Origin: Acidobacteriota bacterium
GTDB lineage: Bacteria; Acidobacteriota; JAAYUB01; JAMOQF01
Length of the DNA: 9,692 nucleotides
Assembly: GCA_027040585.1 (NCBI GenBank)
Contig: JALULU010000184.1
Span: forward strand, 1 to 9,692
Direction of reading: 5' to 3'
Below the pieces are notes generated by a model. The model was not told the DNA's origin. It made no database searches and was given only the letters and a program-made list of their open reading frames with translations. This document shows positions 1 to 8,221 of the stretch, in pieces. Position numbers and translations under genes: made by a program. The first letter of the stretch is position 1. Each line of letters begins with the position of its first letter.

Positions 1-522
1 GATTTCTTTATTGCCTCAATTACACCACCTGATGAAGTTCAAAAGATGATTGATGAGAGGAGCGGAATGAGTGCTGTTGGAAATATGAATGAATTTATGA
101 AGTATAAGGCAGCAAAAGCAATCGAAGATGCTGCACAGGGAGTTGGTAAAGGTGGCGGAACTGCTGGTGAAGGAGTTGGACTTGGCGTTGGAGCAGGATT
201 TGGAATGATGATGCCGGGAATGATTATGCAGTCAATGAACTCACAACAACAGGGACAAAATGTACCACAGATTCTATGTCCAAAATGTAATACTCCAAAC
301 CCACAGGGTGCAAAATTTTGTTCAAATTGTGGTGCACCACTTACAGCTACCCCAGCAGCAACATTAAAATGCCCAAAATGTGGTAATCCTGTATCTCCAA
401 ATGACAAATTTTGTCCAAATTGCGGTTATAAATTACAAAAAGAACCTAAAAAATGTCCTAAATGTGGATTTCTAAATGAACCAAATGCTAAATTTTGCTC
501 AAATTGTGGTAGTAAACTATAA
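1..522 (+). CDS. SPFH (band 7) / YdjI-like protein with three C-terminal zinc ribbons, 5' end missing
   Basis: The frame is open from the first base to a TAA stop, giving 173 residues; the true start lies upstream of the window, and the ATG at 46 is probably internal. The opening residues (IASITPPDEVQKMIDERSGM) and the following Ala-rich helix and Gly/Met-rich linker resemble the end of the SPFH domain and the linker of YdjI-like proteins (annotated 'SPFH domain' or 'virion core' proteins). Three zinc ribbons follow, at about window residues 93-110, 124-141 and 152-169. Each is C-X2-C-X10-C-X2-C with all four cysteines present, so each could bind one zinc. SPFH proteins form membrane-associated oligomers; the exact role of this subfamily is unsettled, and the ribbons suggest protein or nucleic-acid contacts (inference). 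The gene converges on the minus-strand operon. The family call depends on a short N-terminal stretch; the ribbons are certain. Confidence 0.8.
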   Translation, partial: DFFIASITPPDEVQKMIDERSGMSAVGNMNEFMKYKAAKAIEDAAQGVGKGGGTAGEGVGLGVGAGFGMMMPGMIMQSMNSQQQGQNVPQILCPKCNTPNPQGAKFCSNCGAPLTATPAATLKCPKCGNPVSPNDKFCPNCGYKLQKEPKKCPKCGFLNEPNAKFCSNCGSKL

Positions 523-534
523 TACTTCAAAAAT

Positions 535-548
535 TAAAAATATTTTTA
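535..548. terminator. AT-only palindrome in the convergent gap, possible weak bidirectional terminator
   Basis: TAAAAATATTTTTA is a perfect 14-base palindrome lying between the stop codons of two convergent genes. It gives a U-run on either strand. The stem has no G-C pairs and no real loop, so it is a poor intrinsic terminator by itself. Position is the main argument. Confidence 0.25.
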
Positions 549-549
549 T

Positions 550-1683
550 TTAATCATCCTTTTTAGTTAATGCCTTTTCAATTTCCTCTTTTTTGATTTT
601 TATGCTCCCGGGAAGTTGATTTTTAAACTCTTCCTTATACATTTCAAAGAAAACAAAGGTAAGGGCTGTGATAATTGGACCAAGAACAATTCCTGAAAAT
701 CCAAATAGTTTAATTCCACCAAGGATACTAAAAAATATTATTATTGAATGTAAATTTGTTTTTCCCTGAATTATAAGTGGCTTTATAAAATTATCAGATA
801 ATCCAACTACAGTTGAACCCCAAATAATGAGAAATAAAGCCTTTCCATAACTACCAATAATTATAAGATAAATTGAGGCAGGAATCCACACAATAAAGGT
901 CCCAACTATGGGGACAAGGGACATAAAAGCCATAACAGTTCCCCATAACACTGGAGATGAAATCCCAACTATTATAAAACCTATGGCACCTAAAACCCCT
1001 TGAATTGTTGCCGTAGTAATATTTCCAATAACTGTTGCCTGAGCAACATCTTTAAACTTCCTGATAATTTTTTCTTCCTTCTCATTTGATAGTGGACTTA
1101 GCTTCAAAAGTTCCTTTAAAAGAGGATCTCCATATTTAAAAAAGTAATAAGTCAAAATTAAAAAGAAGAAAAAATGTAAAAATGAGGACGCAAATTCCTT
1201 TAAAACTGTTTTTGTAAGTAATACCATAAAAGAAGAAATATTTTTAATCCCGGTTACAATTCCCTTCTCTAATGAACCTGGAGTTAACTTAAAAAATGGC
1301 GCTGTAAGTTTATTTAACTTTTCCACAATTTCGGATGTTAAAAATTTCTTAACAACTGGAAATGAAATAGATGATAATTTCCCATTTATCGCTGAATATA
1401 ACTGCAGGGATTCCTTTGCAAGTGTGATGATAATCAAAACAAATGGGATAACTATTATCAAAACAATGAACAAACACATTAGTAAAGAGGAAAGAGTTTC
1501 CCTATTTTTAGTAAATTTTAGTAATTTTAGATATAAAGGATATAAAACAACAACCAAGATAAGAGCCCATAAAATGTCAAAAATAAATGGTGAGAAAAGG
1601 TCTATAAAAAGATATAAAATTAGAAGGAAAATTACTATAAAAAAATATAGAGGATATCTGCCTACCTCATTATTTTGGGGCAT
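550..1683 (-). CDS. AI-2E family transporter (PerM/UPF0118-type membrane permease)
   Basis: A polytopic inner-membrane protein of 377 residues. Hydrophobic segments lie at about 11-30, 32-52, 66-88, 163-182, 227-247, 249-275, 281-297, 312-328 and 331-347. The C-terminal half carries the family signature: an IQG motif near 227-229, VPIVGTFIVWIPA at 257-269, DNFIKPLII at 297-305, and LGGIKLFGFSGIVLGPI at 321-337. Members have been linked to efflux of the AI-2 signal (TqsA) or to ion/proton antiport; the substrate cannot be read from sequence. The frame extends to an ATG at 1701, but that codon has no Shine-Dalgarno sequence, whereas the ATG at 1683 follows GGAGG with a 4-base spacer, so I start there. 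The gene then overlaps the end of nth by 22 bases, consistent with translational coupling. It is the last gene of the operon. The tail after about 355 is charged and probably cytoplasmic. Confidence 0.9.
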   Translation of the reverse strand: MPQNNEVGRYPLYFFIVIFLLILYLFIDLFSPFIFDILWALILVVVLYPLYLKLLKFTKNRETLSSLLMCLFIVLIIVIPFVLIIITLAKESLQLYSAINGKLSSISFPVVKKFLTSEIVEKLNKLTAPFFKLTPGSLEKGIVTGIKNISSFMVLLTKTVLKEFASSFLHFFFFLILTYYFFKYGDPLLKELLKLSPLSNEKEEKIIRKFKDVAQATVIGNITTATIQGVLGAIGFIIVGISSPVLWGTVMAFMSLVPIVGTFIVWIPASIYLIIIGSYGKALFLIIWGSTVVGLSDNFIKPLIIQGKTNLHSIIIFFSILGGIKLFGFSGIVLGPIITALTFVFFEMYKEEFKNQLPGSIKIKKEEIEKALTKKDD

Positions 1684-2291
1684 ATTTCCTCCAGAGGGCA
1701 TTTATCACATTCCGGTTTCCTTGCTTTACAATACTTTCTACCGTGATATATTATCCAGTTGGAAAAATCTATCCACAATTCTTTTGGAATTTTTTCCATT
1801 AAATCCTTTTCAACCTTCATTGGATTAGTCTCTTTTGTAAGCCCCAATCTCTTTGCCACTCTTTTTACGTGTGTGTCAACTACAATACCCGATGGAATTC
1901 TGTAAAAATTGCCCAAAACCACATTGGCAGTTTTCCTGGCAACACCCGGAAGTTTTACAAGCTCATTTATATCCTTTGGAACTTTTCCATTGTATTTTTC
2001 AACTAAAATCTTACTACAGTTTTTTATATTTTTAGCCTTATTTCTAAAAAACCCTGTAGATCTTATTATATTTTCAAGGTCTGTAATATCAGCATTGGCA
2101 AAATCTTCTACTGTTTTATATTTTTCAAATAATATGGGAGTAACTTTATTAACCCTTTCATCTGTACATTGTGCTGAAAGTATTGTTGCAACTAAAAGTT
2201 CAAATGGAGATTTATAATTTAAAGCACATTTGGTCTTTTCACCATATTCTTTTTTCAAAATATCAACAATTTTATTTAAATTATCTTCCAT
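1662..2291 (-). CDS. nth: Endonuclease III (DNA glycosylase/AP lyase)
   Basis: A base-excision repair enzyme that removes oxidised pyrimidines and cleaves the abasic site by beta-elimination. It has 209 residues, the usual length. The helix-hairpin-helix motif LPGVARKTANVVL (114-126) carries the Schiff-base lysine K120. The catalytic aspartate is D139 in VVDTHVKRVAKRLGL. The C-terminal [4Fe-4S] motif is complete, with C188, C195, C198 and C204 in C-X6-C-X2-C-X5-C spacing. The N-terminal segment with LLVATILSAQCTDERVN (32-48) is also typical of Nth and separates it from MutY. The start ATG has AGGAG six bases upstream, and the clpC stop codon TAG overlaps that site, so the two are probably coupled. 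The 3' end overlaps the permease gene. No sign of damage. Confidence 0.97.
   Translation of the reverse strand: MEDNLNKIVDILKKEYGEKTKCALNYKSPFELLVATILSAQCTDERVNKVTPILFEKYKTVEDFANADITDLENIIRSTGFFRNKAKNIKNCSKILVEKYNGKVPKDINELVKLPGVARKTANVVLGNFYRIPSGIVVDTHVKRVAKRLGLTKETNPMKVEKDLMEKIPKELWIDFSNWIIYHGRKYCKARKPECDKCPLEEICPKIMR
1688..1692 (-). promoter_or_regulatory. Ribosome binding site that fixes the permease start
   Basis: The minus strand reads GGAGGAAATATG, a strong GGAGG four bases before the ATG at 1683. It lies inside the last codons of nth. The upstream in-frame ATG at 1701 is preceded by GGAATGTGATAA and has no comparable site. Confidence 0.75.
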
Positions 2292-2300
2292 CAGATTCTC

Positions 2301-4760
2301 CTAAAGGGTACCTTTGGTAAGTTTCTTTTTTGAATGCAGTTTTCTAAAACCTATACCATCCATATCTAAAAACACTTCAACAATATCACCCCTTGATATT
2401 TTTCCTTCAATAATTAAATCTGAAACAACATCTTCAATGTGCTTTTGTATAGTTCTTCTAAGAGGCCTTGCACCATAAGATCTGTCTTTACATGTAGACT
2501 CCACAATAAAATTTTTCACATCATCACTTAATTTAATCTTAATCTCCTGATTTTCCAAATTTTCATTTAGTTCTTTTATCAACAAATCTATAATCTTTTT
2601 TAAATCTTCATCAGTTAAAGAATCAAAAATCAATATTTCATCAATCCTATTTATAAATTCTGGCCTGAAAATCTTTTTTACCTCTCCCATTATTAGACTT
2701 TTCACCTTTGCCTGATCAGTTTTTTCATCCACTTTAAAACCAAGTCCACCCCCCTTTTGAATATATCTCGCTCCAATATTTGAGGTCATTATTATTATCG
2801 TATTTCTAAAATCTATTCTATTTCCAAAAGCATCAGTTAACTCACCTTCCTCAAAAACCTGCAATAGCAAGTTAAATACCTCTGGATGTGCCTTTTCAAT
2901 CTCATCAAACAAAACCACACAATAGGGGTTTCTCTTGACAAGTTCAGTTAACTGCCCTCCTTCCTCATATCCAACATAACCCGGTGGTGAACCAATAAGT
3001 TTTGAAACTGAATATTTCTCCATAAATTCAGACATATCAAATCTTATCAAATTTTTTTCACTTCCAAATAGAAATTGAGTTAACCTCTTAGCAAGTTCCG
3101 TTTTACCAACCCCTGTTGGTCCAAGAAACAAAAACGACCCCACAGGTCTTTTTGGATTTTTAATACCTGCCCTGCTTCTTCTTATAGCCCTTGAAACAGC
3201 AGAAATGGCTTCATCCTGACTAACAATATATTTGTGGAGTTCCTCCTCCATTCTGAGTAATTTCTGGGCTTCTTCCTCTTTTATCTCAGAAATTGGAATA
3301 CCAGTCCAGCTTGAAACAACATTTTCAATATCTTCTTTTGTAACATTTAACCTAAAATCTTCATCACCATTAAAATCTTCTGGTAATTTCTCAAGTAACA
3401 TCTTTTCTTTCTTTTTAAATTCTAAAGCCTCATCTACTTCACCAAGCTTCATAAGGGAATCAATTTTAGATCTAATTCCCTTTAACATCACATAAGATTC
3501 AAATTGACTTTCAATCATATGCTCTTCATTTATCAATTTCACCCTTGAACCTGCTTCATCTATTATATCTATTGCTTTATCCGGCAAAAACCTATCAGTT
3601 ATATATCTATTTGAAAGATACACCGCCATTTTTACAGCATCCTCTTTATATACAACATTGTGAAATTCTTCATATCTGCTTTTAATACCATTTATAATAT
3701 CTATAGTTTCCAGCTCGGTGGGTTGTCTTACCATAATGGCCTGAAACCTTCTTTCAAGTGCTCTATCCTTTTCAATATATTTTCTATAATCTGCTGGAGT
3801 AGTAGCACCAATACATTGAATTTCACTTCTCGAAAGAGCAGGTTTTAAAATATTTGCAGCATCTAAAGAACCTTCTGCAGAACCTGCACCCACAAGAGTG
3901 TGGATTTCATCTATAAAAACAATGTATTCCCTATTCTCTTTAAGTTCATTTAAAATCTTTTTAAGTCTTTCTTCAAACTGACCTCTATATTTAGTTCCCG
4001 CAACAATTAAAGAAATGTCCATTGAAATAATCTTCTTATCCTTCAAAAACACTGGGACATCGTCTTTAACAATTCTCTGAGCAAGTCCTTCAACTATTGC
4101 AGTTTTGCCAACACCTGGCTCACCAATTAATATTGGATTGTTTTTTCTTCTCCTGCACAATACCTGAACAACCCTTTCAAGCTCATCCTCACGACCTATC
4201 AGTGGATCAAGTTCACCCTTTTCAGCAAGTTCAGTTAAATCTCTTGAATAATCATACAGTGCAAGTTTTTTTCTACTTCTTGACTCTCTTCTCGATTCCC
4301 TTTTGTCAACACTTTCTTCTGAACTTTTCTCTTTAAATTCATCTATAATTATATCTTTAACCTTTATATATCTCAGCCCTTCCTCATAAAGTACCTTTCC
4401 AACAAAAGTATCCTTTTCCCTTAAAATTGCAAGAAAAATGTGTATGGCCTTAACCTCATCATCTCCAAAAAACATTGACTCATAATTTGCCCTATTTAAA
4501 ACCATTTTAGCATCCTCTGAAAGAGGTAGTTCTATGGCAGTGGTTTTCCTTTCACCCCTGTTAAATTTTGAAATAATTGTCCGCTTTACTGAATCAACCC
4601 CTTCCTGTCTGTTTGGAAAATATTGCTTTATATTATTTACTTCCCTAAAAATCCCAAGCAAAAGATGAGCAGAATTTATATTTTCATTACCCAGTATACC
4701 AGCCTCATGGCGGGCAAAGAAAATTACCCTTCTTGCCTCTTCCGAATACCTTTCAAACAT
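2301..4760 (-). CDS. clpC: ATP-dependent Clp protease ATP-binding subunit ClpC (AAA+ unfoldase)
   Basis: A hexameric AAA+ unfoldase that passes substrates to ClpP. The 819 residues follow ClpC order: a double Clp-N domain (about 1-145), a charged linker (145-170), the first AAA+ module with Walker A GEPGVGKT (213-220) and Walker B VFIDEI (281-286), a coiled middle domain with a UVR-like stretch (about 424-459), then the second AAA+ module with GPTGVGKT (547-554), VVLFDE (615-620) and a C-terminal small domain. The short middle domain fits ClpC rather than ClpB. A ClpP-contacting loop of the LGF type is visible at 673-675. The protein ends in a basic tail (KLHSKKKLTKGTL). clpP and the McsA/McsB adaptors are not in the window. 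Start ATG: GAGG lies 10 bases upstream, a slightly long spacing. The 55-base AT-rich gap to lolD could hold an internal promoter, though I see no convincing one. Confidence 0.96.
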   Translation of the reverse strand: MFERYSEEARRVIFFARHEAGILGNENINSAHLLLGIFREVNNIKQYFPNRQEGVDSVKRTIISKFNRGERKTTAIELPLSEDAKMVLNRANYESMFFGDDEVKAIHIFLAILREKDTFVGKVLYEEGLRYIKVKDIIIDEFKEKSSEESVDKRESRRESRSRKKLALYDYSRDLTELAEKGELDPLIGREDELERVVQVLCRRRKNNPILIGEPGVGKTAIVEGLAQRIVKDDVPVFLKDKKIISMDISLIVAGTKYRGQFEERLKKILNELKENREYIVFIDEIHTLVGAGSAEGSLDAANILKPALSRSEIQCIGATTPADYRKYIEKDRALERRFQAIMVRQPTELETIDIINGIKSRYEEFHNVVYKEDAVKMAVYLSNRYITDRFLPDKAIDIIDEAGSRVKLINEEHMIESQFESYVMLKGIRSKIDSLMKLGEVDEALEFKKKEKMLLEKLPEDFNGDEDFRLNVTKEDIENVVSSWTGIPISEIKEEEAQKLLRMEEELHKYIVSQDEAISAVSRAIRRSRAGIKNPKRPVGSFLFLGPTGVGKTELAKRLTQFLFGSEKNLIRFDMSEFMEKYSVSKLIGSPPGYVGYEEGGQLTELVKRNPYCVVLFDEIEKAHPEVFNLLLQVFEEGELTDAFGNRIDFRNTIIIMTSNIGARYIQKGGGLGFKVDEKTDQAKVKSLIMGEVKKIFRPEFINRIDEILIFDSLTDEDLKKIIDLLIKELNENLENQEIKIKLSDDVKNFIVESTCKDRSYGARPLRRTIQKHIEDVVSDLIIEGKISRGDIVEVFLDMDGIGFRKLHSKKKLTKGTL

Positions 4761-4815
4761 AATCTTTAAACCTCATTTTTAATACTTTTCATAAATAATA
4801 TAAACTAAAAGTAGT

Positions 4816-5496
4816 TCAATTTTCAAGATGAATTTTCCCATTAAAAAGTTTATAAATTTTCTCTGTATTCATTGCAAGTTTAATATCATGTGTAACCACA
4901 ATGGCACTAATCTCAAATTTTCCCAGAATTTCAAATATTTTACCCATAACCTTTTGAGATGTTTTCTCATCAAGATTTCCCGTTGGTTCATCCATTAATA
5001 ATAAATCTGGTTTATTTACCATAGCTCTTCCTAAGGCAAGTAATTGCTGCTGCCCACCACTTAATTCATCTGGTTTTCTATCCCTTTTATCAACTAATCC
5101 AATAAGGTTTAAAATTTCATCACATCTATAATTTATATCTCCACTTTTCCCGGCAATCATCTGAGGAATCTTTAAGTTTTCCATAACTGTAAATTCTGGT
5201 AAAAGATAGTGAAATTGAAAGACAAATCCAATTTTATTGCTCCTCAAGCTTGCTCTATCTTTTAAAGAAAGTGTTGCAATATCACTTCCATCTATTAAGA
5301 CTTTCCCCTCATCTGGAATATCCATAGCCCCCATTATATGTAAAAGCGTTGACTTACCACTTCCAGATTCACCAATTATAGAAACTATTTCACCCCTTTG
5401 AAGGCAAAAGTCAATTCCTTTAAGCACCTTTATTTCTTCGCTTTTTGTCCTATAGGATTTATGCACATTAATCAATTCAAGAAAACAATTACTCAT
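4816..5496 (-). CDS. lolD: Lipoprotein-releasing ABC transporter, ATP-binding subunit
   Basis: The cytoplasmic ATPase of the Lol complex, which powers extraction of outer-membrane lipoproteins from the inner membrane. The 226 residues contain Walker A GESGSGKST (42-50), a Q-loop glutamine at Q94 in FVFQFHYLLPEFTVMEN, the signature LSGGQQQ (145-151), Walker B LLLMDE with catalytic E170, the D-loop region PTGNLDEKT and the switch histidine H203 in VVTHD. The FHYLLPEFT segment and short length are typical of the LolD/MacB-type family. After the signature the usual R-V-A-I-A-R-A pattern reads L-L-A-L-G-R-A, a small divergence. It overlaps the partner membrane subunit by 8 bases (ATGAGTAA), so translation is likely coupled. 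MacB-type or FtsE-like roles are the alternatives; the adjacent LolC/E-type permease supports Lol. Confidence 0.93.
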   Translation of the reverse strand: MSNCFLELINVHKSYRTKSEEIKVLKGIDFCLQRGEIVSIIGESGSGKSTLLHIMGAMDIPDEGKVLIDGSDIATLSLKDRASLRSNKIGFVFQFHYLLPEFTVMENLKIPQMIAGKSGDINYRCDEILNLIGLVDKRDRKPDELSGGQQQLLALGRAMVNKPDLLLMDEPTGNLDEKTSQKVMGKIFEILGKFEISAIVVTHDIKLAMNTEKIYKLFNGKIHLEN

Positions 5497-6712
5497 TTCT
5501 CAAAGCCTCTATAGGATTTACTCTACTACCTTTTCTGGCTGGATATATTGTTGCAAGGAGTGTTAAAATCACACCACCAATAAAAATAAATAAAACAACC
5601 ATCCAATTTACCTTAAATGGCAGATATGAAAGTGAATAAACTGTCTTATCAACTCTTATCCAATGATATTTACCACACAAAAATGAAAGCAAAACACCAA
5701 GGACAGTACCAATAATTCCACCCAATACCCCTATTATAAGTCCTTGATAAATAAATATTTTAGAAATAGAATCCCGAACTGCACCCATAGAAAGTAATAT
5801 GCCAATATCCCTCTGTTTTTCCATTACCATCATCGTTAAAGTGGTAATAATATTTAGTGCAGCCACAAGCACAATCAAACTTATTGCAAGAAATAGGCCC
5901 AATTCTTCAAGTTTTAATGCAGAAAAAAGTGGCTTATTTCTATCTATCCAATCTGAAAAGGAAAAGTCATCGCCTAAAAAAGTTCTAATCCTATGCTCAA
6001 TGTTTTTTACTTTATCAACTTTTGAAACCTTTAAATCTATAAACTGAGACCCATTTTGCGGAATATTTAGCACTTTATTGGCAACTTTTATATTTACATA
6101 CCCCCACATTGAATCATATTCATAAAGCCCCGATGAAAAAATGCCAACAACTTTTAACTTTTTTATTGTTGGAGACAATCCAAAAGGAGTTAATCTCCCC
6201 TGTGGAAAAATTAACTTAACATTATTTCCAACCTTTACCCCTATTCTCTTTGCCAATTCATAACCAATAACAATACCAGAGGTGCCATTCTCTATATCTT
6301 TTGTGCTCCCTCTTTTCAATTTAAATATGGTTCCATCAATCGCCTTTGGGAACTTAAAATTCACACCCTTTATAACACACCCCTCAGACGAGATATTCCC
6401 AACAATAAGGCCTTTTAAATATGATACCGGAGTTCCACCAATAATATCTTCAACATTTTTAATTTTACTAAGTACCCTTTCAGGATTTTTAATGTAATTA
6501 TATCTTATTGGAATAATGGTTATGTGAGCAGTTGCACCTGCAATTTTTTGTCTTAACTGGGAAATAAGCCCCCCATACATAGAGGTAACAATCACAAGTG
6601 AAGAGACACCTACAATAACACCGAGTATTGATAAAAATGAAATAAAAGAAATTACAACATTTTTTCTTTTTGCCCTTAAATACCTCAGAGCTATGAATAA
6701 CTCAAAACCCAT
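5489..6712 (-). CDS. lolC: Lipoprotein-releasing ABC transporter, permease subunit (LolC/LolE family)
   Basis: The inner-membrane subunit of the lipoprotein-releasing complex. The 407 residues show the four-helix MacB/LolC layout: a first transmembrane helix at about 20-45 after a short cytoplasmic start (FELFIALRYLRAKR), a large periplasmic domain (about 46-270), then three helices at about 272-297, 322-347 and 369-391. The cytoplasmic coupling region MEKQRDIGILLSMGA (297-311) and the end PARKGSRVNPIEALRNE are family hallmarks. It follows lysS with a TAATG stop/start overlap and itself overlaps lolD by 8 bases. There is no strong Shine-Dalgarno sequence, so it probably depends on coupling to lysS. 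Only one permease gene is present; enterobacteria have both LolC and LolE. A homodimeric permease with LolD is therefore likely, and whether to call it LolC, LolE or LolF is arbitrary. Confidence 0.93.
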   Translation of the reverse strand: MGFELFIALRYLRAKRKNVVISFISFLSILGVIVGVSSLVIVTSMYGGLISQLRQKIAGATAHITIIPIRYNYIKNPERVLSKIKNVEDIIGGTPVSYLKGLIVGNISSEGCVIKGVNFKFPKAIDGTIFKLKRGSTKDIENGTSGIVIGYELAKRIGVKVGNNVKLIFPQGRLTPFGLSPTIKKLKVVGIFSSGLYEYDSMWGYVNIKVANKVLNIPQNGSQFIDLKVSKVDKVKNIEHRIRTFLGDDFSFSDWIDRNKPLFSALKLEELGLFLAISLIVLVAALNIITTLTMMVMEKQRDIGILLSMGAVRDSISKIFIYQGLIIGVLGGIIGTVLGVLLSFLCGKYHWIRVDKTVYSLSYLPFKVNWMVVLFIFIGGVILTLLATIYPARKGSRVNPIEALRNE

Positions 6713-8220
6713 TACTCTTTGCTTTTCTTTTCAGGTCTTAAAAGTGGAAACAAAATAACTTCCCTGATTGAACTTGAATTGGTAAAAAGCATTACAACCC
6801 TATCTATTCCAATTCCCTCTCCAGCAGTTGGAGGCATTCCATACATAAGGGCATTTACATAATCTTCATCCATCATATGGGCTTCTTCGTCCCCCGCTTC
6901 TTTCATTTTGAGTTGTTCTAAAAATCTTTCCCTCTGATCAAATGGATCATTTAACTCACTATATGCATTGGCAATTTCCATTCCCCCAATATAAAGTTCA
7001 AACCTCTCAACATAATCAGGTTCATCCTTTTTCTTTTTAGAAAGTGGAGACAATTCAAGAGGGTAGTCATAAATTATAGTTGGATTAATCAATTTTTTCT
7101 CAACCACTTCCTCAAATAAAATCCCCACAAGTTTCCCAATTGGCAGGTCTTCGTCAAATTCTATATTCGCAATCTTAAACAGTTCTCTTAACCTATTTAA
7201 ATTTTTAAAATCCTCAAATTTAGGCTTTTCGCCATCAAAATCCCAATATTTAATAATGGCATCCCTTAAAGATAATCTTTCCCAGGAATCAAGATCTATC
7301 TCATAATCACCAAATTTAAATTTCCTGATCCCAAGAACCACATCTGCAACCTCTTTAAACATATCTTCAGAAAATTCCATTAAATCTTTATAATCGCTGT
7401 AAGACTGATAAAATTCAACCATAGTAAATTCAGGATTGTGTCTCGTGGAAATTCCCTCATTTCTAAAATTCCTATTTATCTCATAAACCCTTTCAAAACC
7501 ACCTACTACTAATCTTTTTAAATAAAGTTCAGGAGCTATTCGTAAGTATAAATCAATATCAAGGGTATTGTGGTGTGTAATAAAAGGTCTTGCAGTAGCA
7601 CCACCTGCCACTGCATGCATCATGGGTGTTTCAACTTCCATATAATCTCTTTCTTCAAGAAAATTCCTTATGGATTTTATAATTTTACTCCTGATTTCAA
7701 AAATTTCTCTCACCTTTGGATTAACAATTAAATCCAGATATCTCTGCCTATATCTTAGTTCAACATCAGTAAGTCCATGCCATTTTTCTGGAAGTGGGAG
7801 GAAACATTTTGAAAGAAAATATAGATTTTCCAAAAGCACCGTTAATTCCCCTGTCTTTGTCCTGAATAACCTGCCTTCAACACCAACAATATCACCTATA
7901 TCCAAGAGTTTAAAAATTTCAAAAGTTCTCTCATCCACAATGTTCTTTTTAATGTAAAATTGTAATTTATGTTTCCCGTCTGAAATTGTGGCAAAGGAAG
8001 CCTTTCCAAAACTTCTAATTGCCAGAATTCTACCAGCAGTTTTAACTCTTTTTTCCTCATCCTCAAACTCTTTTGAAGAAAAGCCTCTAAACTTTTCGTT
8101 TATTTGGGCAATTGTATGGGTATATTCAAATTTGTTGGGATAAGGTTCAATACCAAGCTTCATTAACTCTTCAAATTTTTTTACTCTCTGTTCCTTTAAT
8201 TTATCATCAAGTCCACCCAT
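6712..8220 (-). CDS. lysS: Lysyl-tRNA synthetase, class II
   Basis: Charges tRNA-Lys with lysine using ATP. The 502 residues are the normal bacterial length. An N-terminal OB-fold anticodon-binding domain (about 55-140, VKTAGRILAIRSFGKASFA) precedes the class II catalytic core. Motif 1 lies around 180-201 (FLEERDYMEVETPMM), motif 2 at 252-271 (FRNEGISTRHNPEF and onward) and motif 3 at 468-476 (GEGIGIDRV). The lysine pocket stretch GMEIANAYSELNDP (413-426) and the SPLSK motif (391-395) mark it as LysRS rather than AspRS or AsnRS. The start ATG has AAGGAG six bases upstream, inside the last codons of nusB; the nusB stop and this ATG are separated by one base (TGATATG). The stop overlaps the lolC start by one base. 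A complete, ordinary housekeeping gene. Confidence 0.97.
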   Translation of the reverse strand: MGGLDDKLKEQRVKKFEELMKLGIEPYPNKFEYTHTIAQINEKFRGFSSKEFEDEEKRVKTAGRILAIRSFGKASFATISDGKHKLQFYIKKNIVDERTFEIFKLLDIGDIVGVEGRLFRTKTGELTVLLENLYFLSKCFLPLPEKWHGLTDVELRYRQRYLDLIVNPKVREIFEIRSKIIKSIRNFLEERDYMEVETPMMHAVAGGATARPFITHHNTLDIDLYLRIAPELYLKRLVVGGFERVYEINRNFRNEGISTRHNPEFTMVEFYQSYSDYKDLMEFSEDMFKEVADVVLGIRKFKFGDYEIDLDSWERLSLRDAIIKYWDFDGEKPKFEDFKNLNRLRELFKIANIEFDEDLPIGKLVGILFEEVVEKKLINPTIIYDYPLELSPLSKKKKDEPDYVERFELYIGGMEIANAYSELNDPFDQRERFLEQLKMKEAGDEEAHMMDEDYVNALMYGMPPTAGEGIGIDRVVMLFTNSSSIREVILFPLLRPEKKSKE

Positions 8221-8221
8221 A

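Noticed and set aside
39..407. A minus-strand open frame of 122 codons opposite the zinc-ribbon gene
   Set aside because: It is the complement of a Gly- and Cys-rich coding region, has no family resemblance, and the plus frame explains the DNA fully.
1424..1828. A plus-strand open frame of 134 codons across the permease-nth junction
   Set aside because: It lies antisense to two well-supported genes and its translation has no recognisable domain.
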